This document shows positions 6,674 through 13,925 of a stretch of DNA of 13,925 nucleotides, piece by piece. Under the pieces are notes generated by a model. It was not told where the DNA came from. It ran no database searches and saw only the letters and a program-made list of their open reading frames with translations. Every line of letters begins with the position of its first letter. The first letter of the stretch is position 1. The stretch comes from Desulfobacteraceae bacterium 4572_89 (lineage in GTDB: Bacteria > Desulfobacterota > Desulfobacteria > Desulfobacterales > Desulfobacteraceae), in contig NBML01000073.1 of assembly GCA_002085465.1 (NCBI GenBank), positions 1 to 13,925 of the forward strand. The letters are read 5' to 3'. The translations under genes were made by a program, and so were the position numbers.

Positions 6674-8026
6674 TTAAGGTTTAGGCATCCTTTTCTTAAT
6701 ATAATGAACACTGGTTCCGATTTTTTTTGCAACGGCTTTTAGATCGCCCTTAGCCTGGTCAATTTTCCGGTTGATATACTCCTGTTCAAAGGTTTTTTTT
6801 GCCAGGTGCAGATTATCCAGACCGAACAGCCGCCGGCGTTCAATGGATTTGTCTGAAATGAATTCCGGGTTATAGGGCTGGGGAATATCATTCACACCAA
6901 TTATTTCACCCTTTACCATGATGGAGAGACGCTCCACAAGGTTTTTCAACTCCCTGACATTCCCATGCCAATGGTATTGGTCCAGGAGGTCAAGGGCCTC
7001 CTGGGAAAGGTTTTTTTTCGAGTCTGAAGTCTGTTTGGACAGCTTGTCAAAAAAAGTATCCACCAGCAGGGGAATATCCTCTTTTCTCTCCCTCAGGGCA
7101 GGGACATGGATGGGAATGACATTGAGCCGGAAAAACAGCTCCTGTCTGAATCTTCCTTTTTCAATCTCCTGTTCAAGGTCTTTGTTGCTGGAGGCAATGA
7201 GCCGGACATCCATGTGAAGTGTTCTTCCACCACCAATGCGTTGAAATGTCTTGGATTCAAGGGCTCTCAGGATTTTTGCCTGGGTATTGATATTCATGTC
7301 CCCGATTTCATCCAGAAAAAGGGTTCCACCCGAGGCCAGTTCAAATTTGCCCTTGTTTTTAGAGGTGGCTTTATCAAAGGCCCCTTTTTCATGGCCAAAC
7401 AGTTCACTGTCCATGTTTTCTTCTGGAATCGCTGCACAATTGATAATAATAAAAGGTTCTTCAGGCCTTGTGCTGAATTGGTGGATGGTCCTTGCCACCA
7501 TCTCCTTGCCCGTACCGTTTTCACCGGTTATTAAAATGGATGCATCCGTGGGTGAAGCAGCCATTATTTCAGAGTAAAGCTTTTGAACAGCAAGGCTGGT
7601 TCCGGTAATAGAATTCTTTTCAATGGATTTTTTGCGAAGATAGATATTTTCTTCTTCCAGTTTTCTGAAATTCAAGGCATTGCTTATGGTGACCATGACC
7701 TTGTCAATGGACAAGGGCTTTTCAAGAAAATCAAAGGCTCCTGACTTTGTTGCATCCACTGCCGATTCAATGGATCCATGACCGGTGATCATGACCACAG
7801 GAAGATTGGGGGAGGTTCTTTTAATTTCCTTTAAGGTTTCAATACCGTCCATGCCTGGCATCCATATGTCCAGCAGAACAATATCCGGTGATTGTGATTC
7901 TATTTTTTTTAATGCTTCATAACCGTTAAAAGCATGCATCACCTCAAACCCATCATCTGAAAGGATTCCCTCAAGGGATTCTATGATTGTTGATTCATCA
8001 TCAACGATTAAGACTGCCGGGTACAT
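6674..8026 (-). CDS. NtrX/NtrC-like response regulator with AAA+ domain and altered GAFTGA loop
   Basis: A 450-residue cytosolic regulator. The receiver domain (1 to about 118) has acidic residues Asp9 and Asp10, phosphoacceptor Asp53, Thr81 and Lys103. The AAA+ domain (about 140-370) has Walker A GENGTGKE (168-175), Walker B GGTLFLDE (233-240) and the FRQELFFRLNVIPI and LRERKEDIPLL regions. A short Fis-type helix-turn-helix closes the protein (about 425-450). In this family the GAFTGA loop touches sigma-54; here the segment reads GAFDKA (215-220), changing the threonine that is critical for activation. It may therefore regulate without sigma-54, as some NtrX proteins do, or use an altered contact. 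It follows the NtrY-like kinase gene by 49 bases, so the two form a two-component pair. The name NtrX is by resemblance; nitrogen control is not implied. GGAAA lies about eight bases before ATG. Confidence 0.9.
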   Translation of the reverse strand: MYPAVLIVDDESTIIESLEGILSDDGFEVMHAFNGYEALKKIESQSPDIVLLDIWMPGMDGIETLKEIKRTSPNLPVVMITGHGSIESAVDATKSGAFDFLEKPLSIDKVMVTISNALNFRKLEEENIYLRKKSIEKNSITGTSLAVQKLYSEIMAASPTDASILITGENGTGKEMVARTIHQFSTRPEEPFIIINCAAIPEENMDSELFGHEKGAFDKATSKNKGKFELASGGTLFLDEIGDMNINTQAKILRALESKTFQRIGGGRTLHMDVRLIASSNKDLEQEIEKGRFRQELFFRLNVIPIHVPALRERKEDIPLLVDTFFDKLSKQTSDSKKNLSQEALDLLDQYHWHGNVRELKNLVERLSIMVKGEIIGVNDIPQPYNPEFISDKSIERRRLFGLDNLHLAKKTFEQEYINRKIDQAKGDLKAVAKKIGTSVHYIKKRMPKP

Positions 8027-8075
8027 AAAAATAGTTTCCTTTCCTGTAAGTAATTATTTCTAAAATATAATTGGA

Positions 8076-10289
8076 TTATGCTGGAAGCTCAATGATAAAT
8101 TTTGCGCCCTTTGGTTGATTGTCCTGAACCCTGATGACTCCATTGTGGTTTGATATAATGGAATTGACAATTGCAAGACCCAGTCCCATGCCGGATTTTT
8201 TGGTGGAAAAATAGGGCTCAAACAATTTAGTTTTTCCTATGTCGGAAATGCCCTTGCCATTATCGGATATTTCAATTCTGACAATTTTCAGAATTTTATC
8301 ATAGGAAACATCAATGAGAATCATACCGTTTTTATTGACTGCATACACGGCATTGTCAACAAGGTTGATAAATGCCTGTTTCATATGCTGATGATCAAGT
8401 TTAAGAAAGGGGATGCCCTCTCCAAAGTTTGATTGGATATCCACTTTTCCCAGTCCTTCTCGATATAATGCAATGGTTTCCAGGATCACATTTTCGATCC
8501 TGTCCTTGGAAAAATTTGTGTCCGGGAATCTGGCAAAGGTTGAAAACTGGTTAACAAGATTTCGGATCAGATCCACATGCTCAACAATGGTATCGGTACA
8601 TCCTGTAAAAATATCATCATTGATCTCTTTGCCGTATTTCCGTTTAAGCCTCTGGGCAGATAATTTAATGGGGGTCAGGGGATTTTTTACTTCATGGGCA
8701 ATGCGCCGGGCTACTTCCCTCCATGCAACCATACGCTGGGCTTTTTCAAGTTCAGTGACATCATCAAATACCAACACAGCCCCGATGTTTTGACCTGCAT
8801 CATCTTTCAGGGTGCTGTAGTGCAGGGAAAAATGTTTTGGTGTACCAGATATGCTGGCAGAAATAGGGACCTCAATATTTTTCAGGCCCTGGGATGCCTG
8901 GTCATAGATTTTATGGGCTGTTTGCAGATAATCCCCTTTGAGTACATGCCTGAAGTTTTTGTTGAGAATACTGGAGCTGTTTATGGCCAGCATGGCTTCT
9001 GCAGCCTTGTTAATGGTCATTATGGTACCGGCATTGTCAAGGGAAATTACGCCGGCTGTAATATGTTTTAACACGATTTCAATATATTGCCGGCTTTTTT
9101 CCAGTTCTGCATTCTGTTGTTTGAGCATTTCTCCGGACATGGCAATCTGTTCCCGCCCTGCAGCCAATTGTCTGGTCATGGAATTAAAGGATTTTATCAG
9201 GGTGCCGATTTCATCGTCGGTTTGAAAATCAATCTGGTAGTCAAGGTCTCCGTTTGTTATCCGCTGGGTTCCTTCTGCAAATTTCATTATGGGAATGGTA
9301 ATGGATTTTGCCATCTGGAATCCGAACCAGATGGAGCAAAATACCACCAATAACGCCACAATGGAAAGTGCAATATAATAGGAGATCTGGGCTGGTTTCT
9401 TGGTCAGTTTGAGCTGCTGGTACTCTTCAACCCCTTGCAGAATTGCCTTGAGGTTTTCTGACAGATCAAGGGAAATCAAGGTGGTGACAACAATGAATCC
9501 CTGGGCTTTTGAAGGTGCAACTCCAAAGGGAATTGTGGAAATAGTTCTTAGGAATTCCCCTTCTTCAATGGCCTGATAAATGGTATTGCTGATTTTTTTT
9601 CCCGGTATTTTCGTCAGGTCAGTGGTGGTTAAAAGGCCAAAGTAAAGGGGTGTGATTTCATTGGCCAGGGACAGGCTGATCCTTTTGCCATTGGGGGTAT
9701 AGACTTCAACAGCCTGGCGGTTGAATGCCCTTTGGATCACCTGGGTATACCGGGTAAGCTGCTTTTGATTTTTCTTTTCCAGCAGTTTTCTTGAGTCAAT
9801 CTGAAAGGCTGCTCTTTTGGCAAAAAATTTATTTTGTTCTTCAATATGTTCATATAATTTCTGGCCCACTGCAAGGGAGCTGTTCAATGTCTGTTCCACG
9901 GGTGCATTAAACCAGAAGGCAATGGAAGTGGAGATGAATTGTATGGAAAAAAAGAAAAGAACTGTTGTGGGAAGCAGAGCCAGGATGATAAATGCTGTTA
10001 TCAAGCGGGTTTTTAACCTGGAACCCAGGACATTGTTCTTTTTTTCATAGTACAGTTTTGCAAGGTTTCGAAAGACCAGCAAAAACAAAGTCAAAAGCAG
10101 TAGTAGATTGATGTTGATCAAAATAAACATCAATACAGTGCTGGACATTGGGAAACCTTTTCCAAAGGGGGTGATCCTTGTTTCAACCATTGTAAGAATC
10201 CCCACCAGGATCAGGATGACCAGAATAAGAAGGCCTTCTTTTTTTCTTCTGGAACGTTTTTCCGTTAAATTTTCCATTTCATCAATCAT
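8076..10289 (-). CDS. NtrY-like membrane sensor histidine kinase (HAMP, PAS, HisKA, HATPase)
   Basis: A 737-residue inner-membrane kinase that should phosphorylate the adjacent regulator. Three membrane segments occur near 19-36, 51-73 and 97-124. They are followed by a roughly 175-residue extracytoplasmic sensing domain and a fourth segment at 303-324. Then come HAMP (about 325-378), a coiled linker, PAS (about 400-510), and the dimerisation helix with phosphoacceptor His532 in AHEVKNPLTPIKLSAQRL. The ATPase domain has an N box (INLVDNA, 641-647), G1 (DNGKG, 676-680), F box (FEPYFS, 690-695) and G2 (GMGLGLAI, 700-707), so all kinase motifs are present. This architecture matches NtrY. The start is uncertain between Met1 (10289) and Met5 (10277), and neither has a clear ribosome site. 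A tandem repeat abuts the first ATG. The gene lies 80 bases after the DUF4390 gene, whose exported product may feed it a signal (inference). Confidence 0.92.
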   Translation of the reverse strand: MIDEMENLTEKRSRRKKEGLLILVILILVGILTMVETRITPFGKGFPMSSTVLMFILININLLLLLTLFLLVFRNLAKLYYEKKNNVLGSRLKTRLITAFIILALLPTTVLFFFSIQFISTSIAFWFNAPVEQTLNSSLAVGQKLYEHIEEQNKFFAKRAAFQIDSRKLLEKKNQKQLTRYTQVIQRAFNRQAVEVYTPNGKRISLSLANEITPLYFGLLTTTDLTKIPGKKISNTIYQAIEEGEFLRTISTIPFGVAPSKAQGFIVVTTLISLDLSENLKAILQGVEEYQQLKLTKKPAQISYYIALSIVALLVVFCSIWFGFQMAKSITIPIMKFAEGTQRITNGDLDYQIDFQTDDEIGTLIKSFNSMTRQLAAGREQIAMSGEMLKQQNAELEKSRQYIEIVLKHITAGVISLDNAGTIMTINKAAEAMLAINSSSILNKNFRHVLKGDYLQTAHKIYDQASQGLKNIEVPISASISGTPKHFSLHYSTLKDDAGQNIGAVLVFDDVTELEKAQRMVAWREVARRIAHEVKNPLTPIKLSAQRLKRKYGKEINDDIFTGCTDTIVEHVDLIRNLVNQFSTFARFPDTNFSKDRIENVILETIALYREGLGKVDIQSNFGEGIPFLKLDHQHMKQAFINLVDNAVYAVNKNGMILIDVSYDKILKIVRIEISDNGKGISDIGKTKLFEPYFSTKKSGMGLGLAIVNSIISNHNGVIRVQDNQPKGAKFIIELPA

Positions 10290-10313
10290 AAATTAGGGCC
10301 ATAAATTAAGGGC
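10287..10313. repeat. Tandem 13/14-bp repeat at the kinase start codon
   Basis: CATAAATTAGGGC (10287-10299) is followed directly by CATAAATTAAGGGC (10300-10313), identical but for one extra A. Each unit carries an ATG on the minus strand. The downstream ATG opens the kinase; the upstream one starts a six-codon frame (MALIYD) whose TGA lies just inside the kinase gene. This could lower or couple translation, or be a neutral duplication. Confidence 0.65.
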
Positions 10314-10369
10314 CGGGAAGGTCTGATAAAATTATGGATCGTGTAAAAATAGTTTTGTTTATAATTGGG

Positions 10370-10954
10370 CTAATATGTAAAGTTGATCAAGTACCAGTCT
10401 GTTTCAAAATCCCAGAATGATACAAAAAAGAAAATATTATGCAGCGACAAGGGCAGGGTGACCTTATCCAGTTCCCCTTTAATTCGAATCTGGTATTTGT
10501 CACCTTTGATAAGTTTTTCCAGAGGTATAACCTCCAGATTGTCAATCTCAGTCATCCAGGATTTGGCTTCTTCAAAGGATTGGGTCACAATTGGTTTTTC
10601 ATCTTTCCAGGGCCTGGAAACCGAGAATTCCTTTTTCAGGGAGTTATATTTAATTGTATGTTTGATCTGGACATCTGCAATTTTTTTGTCCAGCCAGGAA
10701 TTACCGGTTTTATAAAGGGAAACATAAAAGGAAAAACTGGTGGGGATTCCATTTAGTACAGCCTGGTTTATTTTTTCGGTAAATGCATTTTTGACCTCAA
10801 AATAGGTCAGAAGATCATCCCTTGTGTTGGCAAGTTTGATGTTTACAAGCACGGCATTGTCGTCTGCAAAAAGGTTCAAGGGAACAAGCAGGGTAAAGCA
10901 AATCATGAAAATCAGGAGGCCCTGGGATTGTTTTTTATGGGTAATAAATTTCAT
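10370..10954 (-). CDS. DUF4390 family exported protein
   Basis: A 194-residue protein with a clear Sec signal peptide: basic start, hydrophobic core at about 13-29, and a probable cut after LFA (residue 30). The mature part is mostly beta-type sequence without cysteines or a lipobox, so it is probably soluble in the periplasm or loosely membrane-bound. The alternation near NGIPTSFSFYVSLYK and the end FWDFETDWYLINF fit what I remember of DUF4390, a family of unknown function usually encoded beside an NtrY-like kinase. Here it lies between lpxC (two bases upstream, stop TGA then CC then ATG, suggesting translational coupling) and the kinase. A role as a periplasmic partner or ligand sensor for the kinase is an inference from position. 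No ribosome site of its own is obvious, which supports coupling to lpxC. Confidence 0.8.
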   Translation of the reverse strand: MKFITHKKQSQGLLIFMICFTLLVPLNLFADDNAVLVNIKLANTRDDLLTYFEVKNAFTEKINQAVLNGIPTSFSFYVSLYKTGNSWLDKKIADVQIKHTIKYNSLKKEFSVSRPWKDEKPIVTQSFEEAKSWMTEIDNLEVIPLEKLIKGDKYQIRIKGELDKVTLPLSLHNIFFFVSFWDFETDWYLINFTY

Positions 10955-10956
10955 GG

Positions 10957-11838
10957 TCAGGTATATTGTTCCATTCTTGCGGGTCCTGTTTCCCAGGAAT
11001 CCTTATTTTCAAGGAATTTTTCAATGAATAGATGGTTCAGGGTATGTCCGGATTTATGGGTGATAATGTGTCCCTGAATCGGCATTCCCAAAAGGGAAAA
11101 GTCTCCCAGACAGTCCAGGAGTTTGTGCCGGACAAATTCATCGGGATAGCGCAATCCTTCTTCGTTTAAAATTTTATCTTTATCAATAATGATGGCATTG
11201 TCAAGGCTTCCCCCTTTTCCAAGGCTGAATTTTTTCAGCATTTCAATGTCCTGAATAAATCCAAATGTCCTGGCATGGCTGATTTCCTGTTCAAAGTTGT
11301 TTTTTGCCCTGTCAAAGGTAATTTTTTGTTTTCCAATCAAGGGATGGGTAAAGTCAATGGAACAGGTTATTTTAAAACATGGTTCAGGCAGGACCACAAC
11401 TGATTTGTCCTGGTCCTGGACCTGGATGGGTTTTTTGACAATGATAAAATGTTTGGGAGAATCCTGTTTGACAACTCCTGCGGCTGTCATGGCCCTGGTA
11501 AATTCCTTGGCACTGCCGTCCATGATGGGCATTTCATAATCATCCACTTCCACCAGGGCATTGTCTATGCCAAGACCTGCAAAACTGGCCATGAGGTGTT
11601 CAATGGTGGAAACAATGGAGCCATTGGTGCCCAGAACAGTTGCCAGGCTGGTATCAACAACAAGCCTGAAAAGTGCCTGAATGTCCTGGGTGCCGGGCAG
11701 GTCCCTGCGCCGGAATTTTATGCCATGGTTTTCCCGGGCCGGCATGATGGTAATATTGGTTTTTTTGCCGGAGTGAACTCCTGTGCCGGAAAGGGCCACG
11801 TTGTGGGCAAGGGTTTTTTGTTTGTAATATCTGTTCAT
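10957..11838 (-). CDS. lpxC: UDP-3-O-acyl-N-acetylglucosamine deacetylase LpxC
   Basis: LpxC removes the N-acetyl group from UDP-3-O-acyl-GlcNAc, the committed step of lipid A synthesis, in the cytosol with one zinc. From the ATG at 11838 the protein has 293 residues, slightly shorter than the usual ~305. Catalytic features are Glu80-His81 in STIEHLMASFAGLGIDN, RHKLLDCLGD with zinc ligands His238 and Asp242, and His265 in HKSGHTLNHLF. The mid-protein PIMDGSA is also typical. An upstream in-frame TTG at 11913 would add 25 residues lacking family likeness; it also overlaps the likely promoter, so I reject it. The ribosome site is weak (GAAGAA near ATG). It heads a minus-strand run through the DUF4390 gene to coaD, and its coupling to the DUF4390 gene puts envelope sensing beside lipid A synthesis. 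Confidence 0.95.
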   Translation of the reverse strand: MNRYYKQKTLAHNVALSGTGVHSGKKTNITIMPARENHGIKFRRRDLPGTQDIQALFRLVVDTSLATVLGTNGSIVSTIEHLMASFAGLGIDNALVEVDDYEMPIMDGSAKEFTRAMTAAGVVKQDSPKHFIIVKKPIQVQDQDKSVVVLPEPCFKITCSIDFTHPLIGKQKITFDRAKNNFEQEISHARTFGFIQDIEMLKKFSLGKGGSLDNAIIIDKDKILNEEGLRYPDEFVRHKLLDCLGDFSLLGMPIQGHIITHKSGHTLNHLFIEKFLENKDSWETGPARMEQYT

Positions 11839-12027
11839 ATTTCTTCTATTTTGTGTTTCTAAATTATCTTTAAAAAATGAGCTATATATATCTGATTTTA
11901 ATGGGCAAAGCAAAGTAAAATGAGAAATTTCTTTGGTTACTCATTAATTTTTGATAAATAACAGAAGATCAATTGATTGTAAATTTGTGTGTCTGAAACC
12001 CGGAATCTATTTTGGAAAGCTAAGGAT
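11839..12027. other. Divergent lpxC/comM intergenic region
   Basis: These 189 AT-rich bases hold the start signals of two outward genes. A plausible lpxC promoter is listed separately. For comM I could not pick a convincing promoter: TTGATA at 11951-11956 has no good -10 box at 16-18 bases. A perfect 10-base palindrome, ATCAATTGAT, lies at 11968-11977. No RNA gene or terminator was seen. Confidence 0.5.
11885..11913 (-). promoter_or_regulatory. Candidate sigma-70 promoter for lpxC operon
   Basis: On the minus strand TTGCTT (11913-11908) is followed after exactly 17 bases by TATATA (11890-11885). Transcription would start near 11878, giving an untranslated leader of about 40 bases before the lpxC ATG at 11838. 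The match to consensus is moderate and the region is AT-rich, so chance is possible. Confidence 0.45.
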
Positions 12028-13569
12028 ATGATCGCAAAAATAAACTCATGCGCAGTCCAGGGCATTGATGCAATGATTGTGGAAGTTGAGGTGGACATCT
12101 CCTTTGGCCTTCCTGTTTTTCATATGGTGGGCCTGCCTGAAACTGCTGTACGGGAAAGCAAGGAACGTGTCAGGACTGCCATCAATAATTCAGGCTATAC
12201 TTTTCCCATGGATCGGGTGGTTGTGAATCTGGCGCCGGCAGATATCAAAAAGGATGGCACTGGCCTGGATCTTCCCGTTGCCCTTGGGATATTACGGGCA
12301 TCAGGCCTGATTCCCGGGGATATCCCGTTGCCATGGCTTATCTCCGGCGAACTTTCTCTGGATGGCAGGATCAAACCGGTCAAGGCTGTGCTGCCCTATG
12401 CCCTGGCAGCAAAGGAAAACGGATTCAAAGGGATTATCATTCCCCTGGAAAATGCAGATGAGGCAGCCATGGTCACGGATATTGAGGTGCTGCCGGTCCA
12501 ATATCTTTCCCAGGTGGTTGATTTTTTTGCTGGATTTAAGGAGATCCCTCCCCACCGTATAGATCCCAAGGTACTTATCTCTGGTTTGGATATTGGAAAG
12601 AATCTGGATTTTTCCCATGTCAGGGGCCAGGCCCATGTGAAAAGGGTATTGGAAATAGCGGCTGCCGGAAGTCATCATGTTCTTATGTCCGGACCTCCAG
12701 GTTCCGGTAAAAGCATGCTGGCCAAAAGGCTGGTATCTATTCTTCCTTTGCCGGTTTTTGAGGAATCCATGGAAATAGCCAGGATCTATTCGGTGGTCGG
12801 GCTTGCTGGAAAACCCCTGGAAACCCTTGGCCAACGTCCATTCAGGTCTCCCCACCATACAATTTCAGATGCAGGCCTTGTGGGGGGAGGTTCAAAACCT
12901 GTGCCGGGTGAAATCAGTCTGGCACACCATGGTGTCCTTTTTCTGGATGAGTTACCGGAATTTAAAAAAAATGTGCTGGAGGTGTTGCGGCAGCCAATGG
13001 AAGACGGGCAGGTAACCATTGCAAGGGCCGGAATAAAGGCCAGTTATCCATGCCAGTTCATGCTGGTGGCTGCCATGAATCCCTGTCCCTGTGGAAATTT
13101 TGGAAATCCTTTCCATGAATGTTCCTGTGCCCAGCCCCAGATTCAGCGGTATCGGTCAAAAATTTCAGGGCCCCTGCTGGATAGAATAGATATCCAGGTG
13201 GAGGTTCCCCAGGTCTCCTATGACGAGATATCCAGTGATGTGGAGTCTGAGCCCTCTTCCATGATCCGTAAAAGGGTTGAAAGGGCCAGGCAGATACAGA
13301 TCAGACGTCTGGAAAAAACCGGGATTCTGTGTAATGCCAGGATGGGTCCGTCCCATATCAAAGAGTTCTGCCATCTTGATAAAGATGCCAGAACTATCCT
13401 TCATAAGGCCATGGATAAACTTGGATTCTCAGCCAGGGCATTTAACAGTATTTTAAAGGTTGCAAGAACCATTGGCGATCTTTCAGAACAAAAAAACATC
13501 TGCCGCCAGGATGTTATGGAAGCAATCCAGTATAAAAGCTTTGACAGGTCTGGCAGGGAAGCCTTTTAA
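12028..13569 (+). CDS. comM: YifB/ComM family Mg-chelatase-like AAA+ ATPase
   Basis: A 513-residue protein of the ComM/YifB family. ComM is a hexameric helicase that promotes branch migration during uptake and recombination of foreign DNA; homologues also occur in bacteria not known to be competent. Domains in order: an N-terminal Lon-like (ChlI) domain with VGLPETAVRESKERVRTAI and NLAPAD; the AAA+ core with Walker A GPPGSGKS (222-229) and Walker B HGVLFLDELPE (301-311); a CPC...CSC cysteine set (353, 355, 365, 367) that may bind zinc; arginines in RYRSKISGPLLDRID; and a C-terminal helical Mg-chelatase domain. I start at the ATG 12028 because family proteins begin close to MIAKINSCAVQGID. An upstream GTG at 11989 would add 13 unlike residues and has no ribosome site. 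AAGGA lies very close to the chosen ATG. The gene is divergent from lpxC and ends five bases from the toxin gene. Confidence 0.95.
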   Translation: MIAKINSCAVQGIDAMIVEVEVDISFGLPVFHMVGLPETAVRESKERVRTAINNSGYTFPMDRVVVNLAPADIKKDGTGLDLPVALGILRASGLIPGDIPLPWLISGELSLDGRIKPVKAVLPYALAAKENGFKGIIIPLENADEAAMVTDIEVLPVQYLSQVVDFFAGFKEIPPHRIDPKVLISGLDIGKNLDFSHVRGQAHVKRVLEIAAAGSHHVLMSGPPGSGKSMLAKRLVSILPLPVFEESMEIARIYSVVGLAGKPLETLGQRPFRSPHHTISDAGLVGGGSKPVPGEISLAHHGVLFLDELPEFKKNVLEVLRQPMEDGQVTIARAGIKASYPCQFMLVAAMNPCPCGNFGNPFHECSCAQPQIQRYRSKISGPLLDRIDIQVEVPQVSYDEISSDVESEPSSMIRKRVERARQIQIRRLEKTGILCNARMGPSHIKEFCHLDKDARTILHKAMDKLGFSARAFNSILKVARTIGDLSEQKNICRQDVMEAIQYKSFDRSGREAF

Positions 13570-13574
13570 TGTAA

Positions 13575-13910
13575 CTATTCACCATACATGTCTGTAATGA
13601 GTTTTCGTAATTGAGCTGCTGTGATCTTGGATAAGACGTCAATTTTATTTTTCAATCTTTGTTTGCTGATGGTGCGTATCTGGTCAACGGCAATCTCAGC
13701 CATTTTATTGGCGCATTTAATCTGGAGCCTGGTTTTCCACTTCGGGTGCAACTTTGAAGTTAAGGGACATATGACAACGGTTTCTAAATATTTATTCATC
13801 TCATCCTGGCTAACTATGACAACAGGCCGTACTTTTTTTATTTCGCTTCCAAGGGTAGGGTTAAGATCTGCATAAAAGATTTCATACCTTTTAATATCCA
13901 AAATTTTCAT
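13575..13910 (-). CDS. MazF/PemK family endoribonuclease toxin
   Basis: This 111-residue protein is of typical size for the MazF/PemK fold, type II toxins that cut mRNA at short sequences and are held inactive by a partner antitoxin. Family marks are an EIFYADLNPTLGSEIKKVRP start (10-29) with Arg28 at the usual catalytic arginine, CPLTS (48-52) with Thr51 at the usual serine/threonine, and VDQIRTI with a following RL. The gene is complete and looks intact. It is convergent with comM and ends five bases from it, leaving no room for a separate terminator. Its antitoxin should lie just upstream, outside the window. The minus-strand frame overlapping its start as ATGA may be that gene's end. Cleavage specificity cannot be read from the sequence. 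Confidence 0.92.
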   Translation of the reverse strand: MKILDIKRYEIFYADLNPTLGSEIKKVRPVVIVSQDEMNKYLETVVICPLTSKLHPKWKTRLQIKCANKMAEIAVDQIRTISKQRLKNKIDVLSKITAAQLRKLITDMYGE

Positions 13911-13924
13911 TCTCTAACCCGTCC
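13907..13924 (-). CDS. Possible 3' end of the antitoxin gene (edge fragment)
   Basis: On the minus strand five codons reading GRVRE run into a TGA that overlaps the toxin start as ATGA, an arrangement common in toxin-antitoxin operons. A second open frame entering from the edge ends WTG at a TAG three bases before the toxin ATG. Either could be the antitoxin terminus, and 15-18 bases are too few to decide. Confidence 0.25.
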   Translation of the reverse strand, partial: GRVRE

Positions 13925-13925
13925 A

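Noticed and set aside
11839..11913. Longer LpxC starting at TTG 11913
   Set aside because: The 25 added residues have no LpxC likeness, TTG is a rare start, and the segment overlaps a good promoter candidate.
11989..12027. Longer ComM starting at GTG 11989
   Set aside because: It lacks a ribosome site, and family proteins begin close to the ATG at 12028.
12301..12858. Minus-strand open frame of 185 codons within comM
   Set aside because: It is antisense to conserved AAA+ motifs, with no start signal or recognisable family.
1..13925. tRNA, rRNA, CRISPR array, insertion sequence, prophage or defence island
   Set aside because: No repeat-spacer periodicity, transposase or integrase motif, or recognisable RNA gene was seen; the only mobile-type element is the MazF toxin.

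Overview
The window looks like chromosomal DNA of a Gram-negative, lipid A-making bacterium, most likely a sulfate-reducing deltaproteobacterium of the Desulfobacteraceae type (Desulfobacula/Desulfobacter/Desulfotignum-like). This rests on protein character and gene order (lpxC, DUF4390 protein, NtrY-like kinase, NtrX-like regulator, rsmD, coaD), on moderate AT-richness, and on the HyuA-like/HDAC-like pair. It is recall and inference, not a database match. I see no rRNA, tRNA, CRISPR array, insertion sequence or phage gene. No stretch over 300 bases lacks a gene; the two longest gaps are divergent promoter regions.

Layout. (1) 2-772, +: 3' part of a DUF368 membrane protein (undecaprenyl-phosphate translocase family). 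(2) 823-4755, -: a three-gene unit read from 4755 downwards: a HyuA-like ASKHA ATPase, an HDAC-like amidohydrolase with a C-terminal four-cysteine knuckle, and a broken epmA/genX. (3) 4996-5772, +: a crotonase-fold protein whose 3' end runs into coaD. (4) 5618-11838, -: a run transcribed from lpxC through the DUF4390 protein, the NtrY-like kinase, the NtrX-like regulator, rsmD and coaD. (5) 12028-13569, +: comM/yifB, divergent from lpxC. (6) 13575-13910, -: a MazF-family toxin whose antitoxin should lie just beyond the right edge.

How the genes may work together. lpxC commits precursor to lipid A. The next three genes encode an exported DUF4390 protein, a membrane sensor kinase and its regulator, which suggests an envelope-sensing module co-transcribed with lpxC. 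rsmD and coaD are housekeeping genes at the distal end. The HyuA/HDAC pair, 14 bases apart, suggests two steps on an amide- or lactam-containing substrate that I cannot name.

What stands out. Two core genes are damaged within 5 kb. epmA has a frame change plus about seven missing residues just before its last catalytic motif. coaD, normally essential, loses its last ~43 residues at a junction with the convergent crotonase gene. Either a functional copy lies elsewhere, or there are recent deletions or an assembly misjoin. The NtrX-like regulator has GAFDKA in place of the sigma-54-contacting GAFTGA. Two small tandem duplications sit exactly on a stop codon (HDAC gene) and a start codon (kinase gene). 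I do not see a convincing wholly new system; the HyuA/HDAC unit is the best candidate for undescribed biochemistry.
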